A stretch of DNA of 64,000 nt from Salegentibacter holothuriorum. GTDB lineage: Bacteria > Bacteroidota > Bacteroidia > Flavobacteriales > Flavobacteriaceae. Below are positions 28,455 through 37,637 of the stretch, in pieces. Within the stretch, counting starts at the first letter, position 1, and every line of letters starts with the position of its first letter. The position numbers and the translations under genes were made by a program. Below the pieces are notes generated by a model that worked only from the letters and a program-made list of their open reading frames with translations, ran no database searches and was not told the origin of the DNA. Location: assembly GCF_900168045.1 (NCBI RefSeq), contig NZ_FUYY01000004.1:217934-281933 (forward strand). The letters are read 5' to 3'.

Positions 28455-29792
28455 ATGGCAAAGTTTGAACTTAAGCTACCAAAAATGGGCGAAAGTGTCG
28501 CCGAAGCAACAATTACCAACTGGCTAAAAGAAGTTGGAGATACCATTGAGGCCGACGAACCGGTACTGGAAATCGCTACCGATAAAGTAGATAGCGAGGT
28601 GCCCAGCGAAGTAGAAGGAAAATTGGTAGAGAAACTTTTTAAAGCCGATGATGTAGTGCAGGTAGGCCAAACCATAGCTATTATTGAAACCGAAGGTGAA
28701 ATTCCTGCCGGTAGCGATGATGAATTAGACCTTGATCTTGACGATGAAAGCGAAGAAGAGGAATATGCCGCAGAAGTTGCCGAAAGTGTAGAGAATGCAA
28801 AAGATACTGCAGGAAGCAAAGATTTTTCTGATGCGTCCAGGTTTTACTCTCCACTGGTAAAGAATATAGCGAAAGAAGAAGGGATAGACCTTGACGAGTT
28901 AGAAGAAGTAGAAGGTACCGGTAAAGATAATCGGGTAACTAAAGATGATATTTTAGCTTACGTAGAAAATCGTGAGAAAGGAACTTCTGCTAAGCAAAAG
29001 CCTAAGGCAAAACAAGCACCTTCTGCAGACACCGGTAAAATGGCCAGCGCCAAAGCCGAGTCTGAAAAAGTGGTCCCTTCAGGAGAAGATGAGATTATAG
29101 AGATGAGCCGTATGGGTAAAATGATCGCACACCATATGGTAGATAGCGCTCAAACTTCAGCTCACGTTCAATCTTTTATCGAGGTAGATGTTACCAATAT
29201 CTGGAACTGGAGAAATAAGCACAAAAACGATTTTCAGAAGAAAGAGGGAGAAAAACTTACGTTTACTCCAATCTTTATGGAAGCTGTTGCGAAGGCAATT
29301 CGCGATTTCCCAATGATCAATATCTCGGTAGATGGCGATAAGATTATCAAGAAGAAAAACATAAATCTTGGAATGGCAGCAGCCCTTCCAGATGGAAACC
29401 TAATAGTGCCGGTAATTAGAAATGCTGATCAGCTTAACCTTGTTGGCCTTGCTAAAAAGGTGAATGATCTTGCAAACCGTGCCCGCCAGAATAAATTGAA
29501 GCCAGACGATATTCAGGGTGGAACTTACACCGTAACCAACGTAGGAACTTTTGGCAGTATTATGGGGACTCCTATAATTAATCAGCCGCAAGTTGCAATT
29601 CTAGCCCTGGGCGCCATTAGAAAAGTACCAGCTGTAATAGAAACGCCAGACGGTGATTTTATAGGTATTCGTTACAAGATGTTCTTGTCGCATAGTTACG
29701 ATCATAGAGTGGTGAATGGAGCGCTTGGCGGTCAATTCGTGCAACGTGTAGCGCAATACCTTGAGGGTTTTGATAAAGACCGTGAGATATAA
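28455..29792 (+). CDS. dihydrolipoamide acyltransferase (E2) of a 2-oxoacid dehydrogenase complex
   Basis: The 445 residues show a lipoyl domain with the lipoylated lysine in EIATDKVDSEVPSE (about residue 42). A long acidic linker follows, then a peripheral subunit-binding domain (SPLVKNIAKEEGIDLDELE, to about 175). An Ala/Lys/Pro linker leads to the catalytic domain, with HSYDHRVVNGALGGQF near the end. The His and Asp in that motif catalyse acyl transfer from lipoamide to CoA. The closest pattern is branched-chain or generic 2-oxoacid E2. No E1 or E3 gene is adjacent, so the complex cannot be assigned. Confidence 0.9.
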   Translation: MAKFELKLPKMGESVAEATITNWLKEVGDTIEADEPVLEIATDKVDSEVPSEVEGKLVEKLFKADDVVQVGQTIAIIETEGEIPAGSDDELDLDLDDESEEEEYAAEVAESVENAKDTAGSKDFSDASRFYSPLVKNIAKEEGIDLDELEEVEGTGKDNRVTKDDILAYVENREKGTSAKQKPKAKQAPSADTGKMASAKAESEKVVPSGEDEIIEMSRMGKMIAHHMVDSAQTSAHVQSFIEVDVTNIWNWRNKHKNDFQKKEGEKLTFTPIFMEAVAKAIRDFPMINISVDGDKIIKKKNINLGMAAALPDGNLIVPVIRNADQLNLVGLAKKVNDLANRARQNKLKPDDIQGGTYTVTNVGTFGSIMGTPIINQPQVAILALGAIRKVPAVIETPDGDFIGIRYKMFLSHSYDHRVVNGALGGQFVQRVAQYLEGFDKDREI

Positions 29793-29839
29793 GTTCACAG
29801 CTAGATATCGTGTAATTTGCTGGGGAAATCATAATACCA

Positions 29840-29920
29840 TCATTCTGAACTTGTTTCAATATCTAAGATGTTGCTAATTCGAACATGTTAGAAGCTGAAA
29901 CAAGTTCAGCTTGACGATTT
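29840..29920. repeat. REP element, inverted orientation
   Basis: AAGCTGAAACAAGTTCAGCT (about 29894-29913) is a complete REP hairpin. Upstream at about 29843-29862, TTCTGAACTTGTTTCAA is a partial inverted copy. The element lies between convergent genes and belongs to the family of the copies at 9253, 15926 and 37961. Confidence 0.75.
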
Positions 29921-29937
29921 TTTTTGTTTTCCTTCGT

Positions 29938-30357
29938 TCAAAGATTTTTTACGTAATTATTCAAAAGGCTTAAGGCAGGTTGCTCTTCTGGGTTTTGTTT
30001 GTTTTCAAAAAGCTGGGCTGTTTCTAGGTCTTTATAACCGAGAATTTCAAAAGCTTCATCTTTTTGTAGCTTTTTAAAGGCCATAGACCAGTCAGAAAAA
30101 GCTCTTTCCTTGCTATAACCAGAATCCAGTTCTATTATGCTTTGGTGGCGTTTATCTTTAGCTATTTTACTATATAACCAATCAACATTTTCCTGTTCTC
30201 CTTCAAGATATTGAATGAAAATACCTTGAAAATAGATTAACATTCCTGTCACTCCAATCCTGGTATTGTTATTTCTGGATTTTTGAAGTAAATTCTTTAA
30301 ATCCTTATCGGAGATCACATGACTTTGTCTACTAACGTAAGCCAGATATTTTAACAT
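29938..30357 (-). CDS. BLUF-domain blue-light sensor
   Basis: This protein of about 139 residues (start taken at MLKYLAYVSRQS) is a stand-alone BLUF domain. The flavin-contacting Tyr lies in KYLAYVS. The conserved Asn lies in RNNNTRIGVTGMLIY, and the light-switch Gln in IQYLEGEQ. FSDWSMAFK carries the conserved Trp/Met region. BLUF proteins bind FAD and signal blue light by a hydrogen-bond rearrangement. No output domain is fused, so this one must act through a partner. An upstream in-frame start (30381) would add eight residues and is less likely. Blue light probably regulates an unlinked process. Confidence 0.88.
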   Translation of the reverse strand: MLKYLAYVSRQSHVISDKDLKNLLQKSRNNNTRIGVTGMLIYFQGIFIQYLEGEQENVDWLYSKIAKDKRHQSIIELDSGYSKERAFSDWSMAFKKLQKDEAFEILGYKDLETAQLFENKQNPEEQPALSLLNNYVKNL

Positions 30358-30450
30358 CCTGAATATTTTTGATAAATTCAAAGATAAAAAATGTAATTCA
30401 TTTTATTGTATATCCGTATAGTGTCCTAATTATAAAATTTAGCTTTATAT

Positions 30451-30515
30451 ATCACGTCGAGCGCAGTCGAGACGTTTTTGTTAGACCTTTCGACTGCGCT
30501 CAAGGTGAGAAAAAC
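30451..30515. repeat. GCGCAGTCGA-type palindromic repeat
   Basis: GTCGAGCGCAGTCGAGACG and TTTCGACTGCGCTCAAGGTG face each other across a short spacer. They are complementary at the GCGCAGTCGA core, so they can form a hairpin. Similar sequences are common in Bacteroidetes intergenic regions. It lies between the BLUF gene and the exonuclease gene. Confidence 0.65.
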
Positions 30516-30638
30516 AAGCTTAGGATTATTTACGGACAATCATATTCATTTTTAATCAAAAGAGATTAAATTGGAAGTTTCTAGAAAAGTAAAGCCCATA
30601 AATTATAGTATCTTTATCCCCAAAATCAAGCTCCTTCT

Positions 30639-31415
30639 ATGGAATTAAACCTAACCAAACCCATTTGTTTTTTTGATCTGGAAACTACCGGAACAAATGT
30701 AGCTAAAGACCGTATTGTAGAAATTGCCATCCTTAAAGTTTTTCCTAATGGAAATAAGGAAAGTAAAACCTGGCTGGTAAATCCAGAAATGAAAATTCCT
30801 AAAGAGGTGATCGCCATTCATGGAATTTCAGATGAAAAAGTAGCCAATGAACCAACTTTTAAAGAACTTGCTTCCCATATTCACGATATGATAAAGGGCT
30901 GCGATCTTGGAGGGTATAATTCCAATCGTTTTGATATTCCCTTGTTAGTTGAAGAGCTTTTGCGTGCCGGCGTAGATTTTGAAATGAAAAACGTGGTGGC
31001 AGTAGATGTACAGACCATTTTTCATAAAAAAGAACAAAGAACCTTAGCGGCGGCTTACCAGTTTTACTGTGGAAAAGATCTAATAGACGCGCATAGTGCT
31101 GAGGCAGATACCACAGCTACTTACGAGGTACTCAAATCGCAGTTAGACCGTTATGAAGATTTGCAAAATGATATGAAATACCTGGCTGATTATTCTTCCA
31201 GGAAACGTTTTGCTGATTTTGCTGGCTTTATTGCTTTTGATAAAAAAGGGGCAGAAGTTTTTGCTTTCGGGAAATTTAAGGGTAAAAATGTAGAAAAGGT
31301 ATTGGAAGATGAACCCGGTTATTACGGTTGGATCCAAAATGCAGATTTTCCGCTATACACCAAAAAAGTGCTTACAGCCATAAAGCTAAGAAAGTTGAAC
31401 AATAAATTGTCTTAA
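30639..31415 (+). CDS. DEDDh 3'-5' exonuclease, DNA polymerase III epsilon-like
   Basis: The 258-residue protein has the exonuclease motifs FFDLETTGTN (Asp-x-Glu), GGYNSNRFDIPLL, and HSAEADTTATYEV with the DEDDh His and Asp. A C-terminal region of about 60 residues (GAEVFAFGKFKGKNVEKVLE, WIQNADFPLYTKKVL) resembles the extra DNA-binding or DUF3820-like module found in Bacteroidetes homologues. It removes 3' nucleotides, but whether it proofreads or repairs is not visible. The gene is single. Confidence 0.88.
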   Translation: MELNLTKPICFFDLETTGTNVAKDRIVEIAILKVFPNGNKESKTWLVNPEMKIPKEVIAIHGISDEKVANEPTFKELASHIHDMIKGCDLGGYNSNRFDIPLLVEELLRAGVDFEMKNVVAVDVQTIFHKKEQRTLAAAYQFYCGKDLIDAHSAEADTTATYEVLKSQLDRYEDLQNDMKYLADYSSRKRFADFAGFIAFDKKGAEVFAFGKFKGKNVEKVLEDEPGYYGWIQNADFPLYTKKVLTAIKLRKLNNKLS

Positions 31416-31636
31416 TTTAGAAATAAAGCAAAGCCTTATCCTATTGTTTTTATTGTGCTGTAAGTTTTTTGCAGCTTAGGAAGACTTAGTGATGGCTTAG
31501 GTTTTAGATGCTGTTTTCACAAGTCTTATTCTGTGTGTATTATTTAAGAGAGGAACATAGATTATTAAGCTCAAATTCAATTATAGAAAGAACACATAAG
31601 AGGTTGAAATTAGCTTAATTGATTAATTATTGAAGC

Positions 31637-32251
31637 ATGAAGATAATTTGTATAGGAAGAAATTATGCCGATCATATTTCTGAGTTAGAGAATGAAAAGC
31701 CCAAAGAGCCGGTAATTTTCCTAAAACCTGATACTTCCATTTTATTGAAAAAACAGCCTTTTTTTATTCCAGATTTTTCAGAAGATGTACATTATGAGGT
31801 AGAAGTTTTGGTAAAGATCAAAAAGGTAGGAAAACATATTCAGGAGAAATTTGCACATAAATATTATGACGAAATTGGCCTTGGGATAGATTTCACCGCC
31901 AGAGATCTTCAGCAAAAATTAAAAGAAAAAGGTTTGCCCTGGGAAAAAGCTAAAGCATTTGATGGAGCAGCCGTTGTAGGTGAAAAATGGTTGCCCAAAG
32001 ATTCGATAGCCGATATAAATATGCTTAACTTTAGGTTAGAAAAGAACGGAGAAACCGTTCAAAAAGGCAATACCGGGTTAATGCTTTGGAAAATAGACGA
32101 ACTAATTGCTTATGTATCCCAGTTTTTTACTTTAAAAATAGGGGACATTATATTTACGGGAACACCAGCCGGAGTTGGTAAGGTTTCTGTAGAAGACAAA
32201 TTAACCGGATTTATAGAAGAAGATCAAATTTTTTCAATTCAAACAAAATAG
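31637..32251 (+). CDS. fumarylacetoacetate hydrolase family protein
   Basis: The 204-residue FAH-fold protein starts MKIICIGRNYADHISELENE, with the His of the active site, and has VHYEVEVLVKI and ARDLQQKLKEKGLPWEKAK supplying the acidic ligands. TGTPAGVGKVSVEDKL is near the end. It is the short, FAHD1-like form, active on acylpyruvates or oxaloacetate in characterised relatives. It is the first gene of a run with an Hpt domain gene (4-base gap) and cinA. Confidence 0.87.
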   Translation: MKIICIGRNYADHISELENEKPKEPVIFLKPDTSILLKKQPFFIPDFSEDVHYEVEVLVKIKKVGKHIQEKFAHKYYDEIGLGIDFTARDLQQKLKEKGLPWEKAKAFDGAAVVGEKWLPKDSIADINMLNFRLEKNGETVQKGNTGLMLWKIDELIAYVSQFFTLKIGDIIFTGTPAGVGKVSVEDKLTGFIEEDQIFSIQTK

Positions 32252-32255
32252 CGAT

Positions 32256-32597
32256 ATGAGCAACTACAATTTAAGTGAAGTTAAAGAAATGGCAGATGGT
32301 GATGAGGATTTCATGAGAGTGGTGGTACAGACTTTTTTAGAGGAAATCCCACCAGATGTAGAAGCGATGAACGATGCGATTTCTAACGATAACCCAACGC
32401 TGGCCTATCAATATGCCCATAAAATGAAACCAAATTTGCAACTTTTTGGCTTAGAACTTATGGAAGAGATAAAGGTGATAGAATCCTGGGCTAAAGCCGG
32501 AAAGAAAAAAGACGATGTACCCCAGGCTGCAAGTAAAATCACAAAAAAGGTAAATGTTGCAAGTATTGCCCTTACAAGAGATTTTGAGCTGGAATGA
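32256..32597 (+). CDS. Hpt domain phosphotransfer protein
   Basis: The 113-residue protein is a four-helix bundle of the Hpt kind. The phosphorylatable His lies in [17 protein letters not shown], about residue 54, and [15 protein letters not shown] precedes it. Stand-alone Hpt proteins shuttle phosphate between a hybrid kinase and a response regulator. No kinase or regulator is near, so its partners must be elsewhere. It is squeezed between an FAH-fold gene and cinA, whose ATG overlaps its TGA by four bases, so the three genes are cotranscribed. Confidence 0.85.
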   Translation: MSNYNLSEVKEMADGDEDFMRVVVQTFLEEIPPDVEAMNDAISNDNPTLAYQYAHKMKPNLQLFGLELMEEIKVIESWAKAGKKKDDVPQAASKITKKVNVASIALTRDFELE

Positions 32598-33844
32598 AGG
32601 CAGAAATAATTACCATTGGAGATGAAATTCTTATAGGGCAGATAATAGATACCAATTCAGCTTTTATCGCGAAAGAGCTTAATAAAATTGGGATTTCGGT
32701 AAAGCAAATCTCTACTGTAGAAGACGAAAAAAGCCATATTCTGGACGCTTTAAGCGAAGCCAGGAATCGAGCCGATATCATAATTATTACCGGCGGATTA
32801 GGTCCTACCAAAGATGATATTACCAAAGATTGTTTATGTGATTTTTTTGAGGACAAACTCGTGAAGAACGAGGAGGTGCTTAAACATATAGAATTCCTTT
32901 TTGAGAAATATATAGACACTCCAATTTCCGATTTAAATAGAAAACAAGCCTTATTGCCTTCTAAAGCTTTAGCCTTGATGAATAAATTCGGGACAGCACC
33001 CGGAATGTGGTTTGAAAGTGAAGGCAGGGCTTATGTGTCTCTGCCCGGAGTTCCGTTTGAAATGAAAGCGCTAATCCAGGACGAGGTAGTTCCCAGGCTT
33101 CAGCAGAACTTTAAAAGACCGGTTATTTTGCATAAAACCGTATTAACCTACGGAATGGGGGAGAGCGCTATTGCTGAAAAAATTGAAAACTGGGAAGATG
33201 GTTTGCCGTCTTATATTAAGCTTGCCTACCTGCCAAATTTAGGGCGCGTGAGATTGCGTTTAACTGCTAAAGGCGATAGTGAAGAACATCTTAAAAATAG
33301 TGTAGAAAGTCTTATTAGTGATCTTCACAGCATTATTGGGGATATTATTTTGGGTTACGAAGATGACGAGCCTGTAGAAATTCAAATTTCCAGATTACTT
33401 TTAAAGAATAAAGCGACTATAGCTACCGCCGAAAGTTGTACAGGTGGGAAACTTGCCAGTTTATTTGCCACTCCCCCGGGAGCTTCTAATTATTACAAAG
33501 GGAGTGTGGTGAGTTATGCCACCAGTTCTAAAGAAGATGTGCTTAAAATAGATAAGAAGTTAATAGAAAAACATTCTGTAGTAAGTGAGGAAGTGGCAAT
33601 CGCGATGGCTAAAAATGTGAGAGATCTTTTTAAAACCGATTATGCTATTTCCACAACAGGAAATGCGGGGCCAACCAAAGGAGATAGTGATGTAGAGATT
33701 GGTACGGTGTTTATAGGTATTGCAACCCCAAATACGGTTTATGCTAAAAAATTTATTTTTGGGAACCATCGTGACAAAGTGGTTGGTAAAGCGGTAAATA
33801 AAAGTATTGAATTGATTAGGGAAGAATTATTTTCGGCAGGTTAA
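32594..33844 (+). CDS. cinA: CinA family protein (nicotinamide-nucleotide amidase and MoCF-like domain)
   Basis: The 416 residues contain the N-terminal MoCF-type domain ([39 protein letters not shown]) and the C-terminal amidase domain ([21 protein letters not shown], with Thr and Ser catalytic residues, and [11 protein letters not shown]). CinA hydrolyses ADP-ribose or nicotinamide mononucleotide and is linked to pyridine-nucleotide salvage. The start ATG overlaps the Hpt gene stop. A clear terminator follows. Confidence 0.93.
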   Translation: MKAEIITIGDEILIGQIIDTNSAFIAKELNKIGISVKQISTVEDEKSHILDALSEARNRADIIIITGGLGPTKDDITKDCLCDFFEDKLVKNEEVLKHIEFLFEKYIDTPISDLNRKQALLPSKALALMNKFGTAPGMWFESEGRAYVSLPGVPFEMKALIQDEVVPRLQQNFKRPVILHKTVLTYGMGESAIAEKIENWEDGLPSYIKLAYLPNLGRVRLRLTAKGDSEEHLKNSVESLISDLHSIIGDIILGYEDDEPVEIQISRLLLKNKATIATAESCTGGKLASLFATPPGASNYYKGSVVSYATSSKEDVLKIDKKLIEKHSVVSEEVAIAMAKNVRDLFKTDYAISTTGNAGPTKGDSDVEIGTVFIGIATPNTVYAKKFIFGNHRDKVVGKAVNKSIELIREELFSAG

Positions 33845-33870
33845 AACACACCTGTAATGTGTGTGTTTTT
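33843..33870 (+). terminator. intrinsic terminator after cinA
   Basis: AAAACACAC pairs with GTGTGTGTTTT around CTGTAAT and ends with a T-run. It is the only terminator-like structure between cinA and rpmB. Confidence 0.8.
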
Positions 33871-34071
33871 GGTAGAAAAGTTTTAAATTTTCCTTTTAGA
33901 AAGATTGAAATTCAGAAGTTTAAATGTTTTAGCAAGCTAAAGTACCAAAAATTGAAACTAATAAATAATTGGGGATCCTTTTAAAAGGAGGTAAACAGCG
34001 AGTTTTATACTAAAAAATAGAATAGTCAGGGAAAAATAAGAAACCTGAAATATTTTTTTAAATTTATATTG

Positions 34072-34099
34072 TTTGTTAGGTGAAAAAATCGTTAATTTG
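34072..34099 (+). promoter_or_regulatory. probable promoter of rpmB operon
   Basis: TTTG at 34072-34075 is followed by TTAATTTG at 34092-34099. This is close to the TTTG/TAnnTTTG pair, although the spacing is short and the -7 box starts TT instead of TA. The transcript would have a leader of about 35 bases before the ATG at 34137. Confidence 0.45.
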
Positions 34100-34136
34100 C
34101 AGCCTGTTTTGAAATAACGAGAAAAGATATAGAGCA

Positions 34137-34376
34137 ATGTCAAGAGTTTGTGAACTTACTGGTAAAAGAGCAATGGTTGGGAACAATGTTTCTCACGCTA
34201 TGAACAAAACCAAGCGTAGATTTAATGCCAATTTGGTAAAGAAACGTTTTTTTATTCCTGAGGAAGATAAATGGGTCACTTTAAAGGTATCTACATCTGC
34301 ACTTAAAGATATTAATAAAAAAGGCATCTCTGCTGTAATTAAAGAAGCGAGAGAAAAAGGATTTTTGAAAAAATAA
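34137..34376 (+). CDS. rpmB: large subunit ribosomal protein bL28
   Basis: The 79-residue basic protein is typical L28: MSRVCELTGKRAMVGNNVSH, NKTKRRFNANLVKKRFF, and KDINKKGISAVIKEAREKGF. It sits near the L1 stalk base in the 50S subunit. It is the first gene of the rpmB-rpmG-DUF4295 unit, which I recognise as a conserved Bacteroidetes cluster, with ftsY downstream. Confidence 0.97.
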   Translation: MSRVCELTGKRAMVGNNVSHAMNKTKRRFNANLVKKRFFIPEEDKWVTLKVSTSALKDINKKGISAVIKEAREKGFLKK

Positions 34377-34401
34377 TCCTGAAGCATAAAAACACATTAC
34401 A

Positions 34402-34584
34402 ATGGCAAAGAAAGGAAACAGGGTACAGGTTATACTAGAGTGTACAGAGCACAAAGCTACCGGACAACCGGGAACTTCAAGATACATTACTACCAAGAAT
34501 AAAAAGAATACGCCGGATAGGATGGAATTAAAGAAATTTAATCCAGTCCTTAAGAAAATGACGGTTCATAAAGAGATAAAATAA
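34402..34584 (+). CDS. rpmG: large subunit ribosomal protein bL33
   Basis: This 60-residue basic protein is L33: [35 protein letters not shown] and [14 protein letters not shown]. One Cys is present rather than the four of the zinc form, so this is a zinc-free variant. It is 25 bases after rpmB. Confidence 0.96.
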   Translation: MAKKGNRVQVILECTEHKATGQPGTSRYITTKNKKNTPDRMELKKFNPVLKKMTVHKEIK

Positions 34585-34590
34585 TAAGTT

Positions 34591-34743
34591 ATGGCTAAGA
34601 AATCAGTAGCATCGATACAAACAGGGTCTAAGAGATTGACCAAAGCAATAAAAATGGTTAAATCTCCAAAGTCTGGTGCCTATACTTTTGTGGAACAAAT
34701 TATGGCTCCGGAAGACGTGAACGACTTTTTGAAGAAAAAGTAA
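34591..34743 (+). CDS. DUF4295 family 50-residue basic protein, probable ribosomal protein of Bacteroidetes
   Basis: ATG at 34591 opens a 50-codon frame ending in TAA at 34741-34743. It reads MAKKSVASIQTGSKRLTKAI and continues KMVKSPKSGAYTFVEQIMAP to a basic end. It follows rpmG by six bases, as in other Bacteroidetes. I recall this family as a protein found in Flavobacterium ribosome structures, sometimes called bL38; that name is from memory. Its small size can make it easy to miss in gene prediction. A terminator follows. Confidence 0.88.
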   Translation: MAKKSVASIQTGSKRLTKAIKMVKSPKSGAYTFVEQIMAPEDVNDFLKKK

Positions 34744-34773
34744 TTCGAGCAAACTTCCTTGAAAACATTTACG

Positions 34774-34807
34774 AAGCCGTCTGGATAACCTCTGGACGGC
34801 TTTTTGT
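34774..34807 (+). terminator. intrinsic terminator after DUF4295 gene
   Basis: AAGCCGTC at 34774-34781 pairs with GACGGCTT at 34795-34802, and a T-run follows. It ends the rpmB-rpmG-DUF4295 unit, so ftsY is transcribed separately. Confidence 0.88.
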
Positions 34808-34812
34808 TTTTG

Positions 34813-34920
34813 CTCGATAATCGAGATTTGAATATTCCTGGATTTATTTCGAAATTGTAAATTAGTCTTCTTAATGCTCCGTAGGCTTGCCTCGAAGTAA
34901 TTTACGTATATTTACAACGA
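34813..34920 (+). repeat. CTCGATAATCGAG-family repeat, copy c
   Basis: CTCGATAATCGAG at 34813-34825 is followed by a tail with TCGAAATTGTAAATTAG and a second unit, AATGCTCCGTAGGCTTGCCT. The layout matches copy a. It lies between the ribosomal unit and ftsY, so it could overlap the ftsY promoter. Confidence 0.75.
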
Positions 34921-34972
34921 AAAATTTCGGAAATGTATTTCCGGAATTTGTTGATTTTAAACCTTCCAAAAA

Positions 34973-35926
34973 ATGAGTTTATTTAAAAAAATATTTTCAA
35001 AAGATAAAAAGGAAAACCTGGATAAAGGCCTGGAGAAGACCAAATCCAGCTTTATGTCCAAAATGAGCAAGGCCGTAGCCGGTAAATCTAAAGTAGATGA
35101 TGAGGTTTTAGACGATCTGGAAGATGTACTGGTAAGCAGTGATGTTGGAGTTGCTACCACCATCAAGATTATTAATAGAATAGAAGATCGCGTGGCGAAA
35201 GATAAATACCTGGGCACCGATGAGCTTAACAAAATACTTCGCGAAGAAATAGCAGGCTTACTTTCTGAAACCGAAACCGGTGAAGCTGCAAATATTCAAT
35301 TACCAGATGTAAAACCTTATGTTATTATGGTAGTTGGTGTAAATGGAGTTGGAAAAACCACCACTATTGGAAAACTTGCCCATCAATTTAAAAGTGCCGG
35401 TAAAAAGGTAGTTTTAGGCGCTGCAGATACTTTTAGAGCTGCGGCTATAGACCAATTACAAATTTGGGCAGATAGAACCGATGTACCTATTGTACGTCAA
35501 AAAATGGGCAGTGATCCTGCTTCAGTGGCTTTTGATACCGTGCAAAGCGCCGTAAAACAGGATGCCGATGTTGTGCTTATAGATACTGCCGGAAGATTGC
35601 ACAATAAAGTGAATTTAATGAACGAGCTAACCAAGGTAAAACGGGTAATGCAAAAAGTGATTCCCAATGCTCCTCACGAGGTTTTGTTGGTTTTAGATGG
35701 TTCTACAGGTCAAAACGCTTTTGAGCAGGCAAAACAGTTCACGGCGGCTACAGAGGTGACTTCACTTGCAGTTACAAAGCTGGATGGAACAGCAAAAGGC
35801 GGCGTGGTAATAGGTATTAGTGACCAATTTCAAATTCCTGTAAAATATATTGGAGTTGGGGAAGGTATAGATGATCTTCAGGTTTTTAATAAATATGAAT
35901 TTGTAGATTCTTTCTTTAAAAAATAA
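34973..35926 (+). CDS. ftsY: signal recognition particle receptor FtsY
   Basis: The 317 residues give a short basic/acidic A domain and an N-G core: GVNGVGKTTTIGKLA (G1), AADTFRAAAIDQLQIWA, DTAGRLHNKVNLMNEL, LDGSTGQNAFEQAKQF and TKLDGTAKGGVVIGI. The A domain is much shorter than in Escherichia coli, as usual outside enterobacteria. It receives SRP-ribosome complexes made with Ffh and the ffs RNA (14242) at the membrane. Confidence 0.97.
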   Translation: MSLFKKIFSKDKKENLDKGLEKTKSSFMSKMSKAVAGKSKVDDEVLDDLEDVLVSSDVGVATTIKIINRIEDRVAKDKYLGTDELNKILREEIAGLLSETETGEAANIQLPDVKPYVIMVVGVNGVGKTTTIGKLAHQFKSAGKKVVLGAADTFRAAAIDQLQIWADRTDVPIVRQKMGSDPASVAFDTVQSAVKQDADVVLIDTAGRLHNKVNLMNELTKVKRVMQKVIPNAPHEVLLVLDGSTGQNAFEQAKQFTAATEVTSLAVTKLDGTAKGGVVIGISDQFQIPVKYIGVGEGIDDLQVFNKYEFVDSFFKK

Positions 35927-36014
35927 ATCAGTTTGTTGCTGGATCCAAATAACTTGTAAGCCTTCTTATATTTTTTATAAGTAGCTTATTTTAGAAGCTT
36001 AGAATTTCTTAAGA

Positions 36015-37637
36015 ATGAAAAAACTTTTAATCTTATTTTTACTTCCGGCTTTAATTTCCTGCGGAAATGATCAAAAATCTAAAGCAGATTTAGAAAATGC
36101 AGCTCAGATAGATTCTCTTAAGGCTGAAAAGGAAAAAGAATTTAAAGTTTTAGATTCTAAAAATATTTCCCAGGATTCACTTTGGGCGCCATTTAATAGT
36201 GATTTAGCTGAATTTTCGGAAGAAAAATATAATGAGCTGGAACCACTTATTCTTGATAGGAATATTCCCGAAATTCAATCGGCTATTAAGAATGGACAAC
36301 TTAGTTATAAGGGACTTTCCCTGTTTTATCTCTATAGAATTCAGCAATTTGACCGGGAAAATGAGCTTTCTTTAAATTCGGTGATTTCCTTAAACCCTAA
36401 TTTACTGGAAGAAGCAAAGAAAAAGGACGAGGAGCTTAAAAGTTCTGAAGAAAATCATCCTATTTACGGTATTCCGGTATTGCTTAAAGATAATATCAAT
36501 ACAAAGAATATGGCGACTACCGCCGGGGCTTTGGCTTTGAAAAATAATCAAACTGAAGATGCTTTTATCGTTCAGCAATTAAAACAAAATGGAGCGCTAA
36601 TCCTTGGAAAAGCTAATCTCAGCGAATGGGCTTATTTCTTTTGCAATGATTGTCCAAGTGGATACTCAGCAGTTGGCGGACAGACTTTAAACCCTTACGG
36701 TAGAAAGATTTTTGATACCGGCGGCTCTAGTTCGGGTAGCGCGGTTGCCGTGGCTGCTAATTTGGCTCCTGTAGCGGTGGGATCAGAAACTTCCGGGTCT
36801 ATTCTTTCACCTTCAAGTCAAAATTCTGTGGTAGGGTTAAAACCTACGATCGGGAATTTAAGCAGGGGTGGGATTGTGCCTATTTCCAGTTATTTAGATA
36901 CCCCTGGCCCAATTACAAAATCTGTGATAGACAACGTGATCTTGTATTCAGCAATGATTGGTTTAGATACCGAAGATGCTGCTTCAGTTGAAGTAAGAAA
37001 CGCCGATTTTAATCTGGAAAATAAAAGTCTGAATGGAAAACGCTTCGGGGCTTTTAAAGCACTAACGGAAGATTCTCTTTATAACAGGGCAGTGGAGGAT
37101 TTGAAAAATCTAGGAGCTGAAATTATAATATTTGAAGCTGAGGAAATTCAGTTAAATAATTTTATTCGACTGTTAAGTCTGGATATGAAAAAAGACTTGC
37201 CTGAATATTTTGAAAAGTATGGTGGTGAAACAGGTTTTACTTCCGTAGAAGATATTGTGAAATTTAATAATGAAGATTCTACCGCAAGAATGCCTTACGG
37301 ACAGTCTTTATTTATGGGAATAATAGAAGATTCGGGCGATAATGCTACATTAGATTCTATAAAAAGTGATTTAAGCGCAAAGGGTAAAAAGTATTTTGAC
37401 GCGCCAATGAAGGCGTATAATTTAGACGGAATTTTATCCATTAATAATTATCACGCCGGTTTTGCGGCGGTTGCACATTATCCTGCCATTACTATTCCTA
37501 TGGGTTATGACGAAGAAGGTGCACCAAAAGGATTGACTTTCTTTGCAAAAACTTCCCAGGAAAATAAATTATACCAATGGGCATTGGCTTTTGAACAAGC
37601 TACCAGGCGCCGAAAATCTCCAGAAAATTACAAGTAA
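36015..37637 (+). CDS. amidase-signature lipoprotein
   Basis: The 540-residue protein has a lipoprotein signal (LLPALISCGND) and an amidase domain from about residue 145. It has the catalytic Lys in GIPVLLKDNINTKN, the Ser cluster in DTGGSSSGSAVAVAANLAPV and SETSGSILSPSSQNSVVGLKP. This is the Ser-Ser-Lys triad family that includes GatA, but a lipid-anchored envelope protein is not the tRNA enzyme. It probably hydrolyses a peptide or amide outside the cytoplasm. The next gene starts directly after the stop. Confidence 0.88.
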   Translation: MKKLLILFLLPALISCGNDQKSKADLENAAQIDSLKAEKEKEFKVLDSKNISQDSLWAPFNSDLAEFSEEKYNELEPLILDRNIPEIQSAIKNGQLSYKGLSLFYLYRIQQFDRENELSLNSVISLNPNLLEEAKKKDEELKSSEENHPIYGIPVLLKDNINTKNMATTAGALALKNNQTEDAFIVQQLKQNGALILGKANLSEWAYFFCNDCPSGYSAVGGQTLNPYGRKIFDTGGSSSGSAVAVAANLAPVAVGSETSGSILSPSSQNSVVGLKPTIGNLSRGGIVPISSYLDTPGPITKSVIDNVILYSAMIGLDTEDAASVEVRNADFNLENKSLNGKRFGAFKALTEDSLYNRAVEDLKNLGAEIIIFEAEEIQLNNFIRLLSLDMKKDLPEYFEKYGGETGFTSVEDIVKFNNEDSTARMPYGQSLFMGIIEDSGDNATLDSIKSDLSAKGKKYFDAPMKAYNLDGILSINNYHAGFAAVAHYPAITIPMGYDEEGAPKGLTFFAKTSQENKLYQWALAFEQATRRRKSPENYK

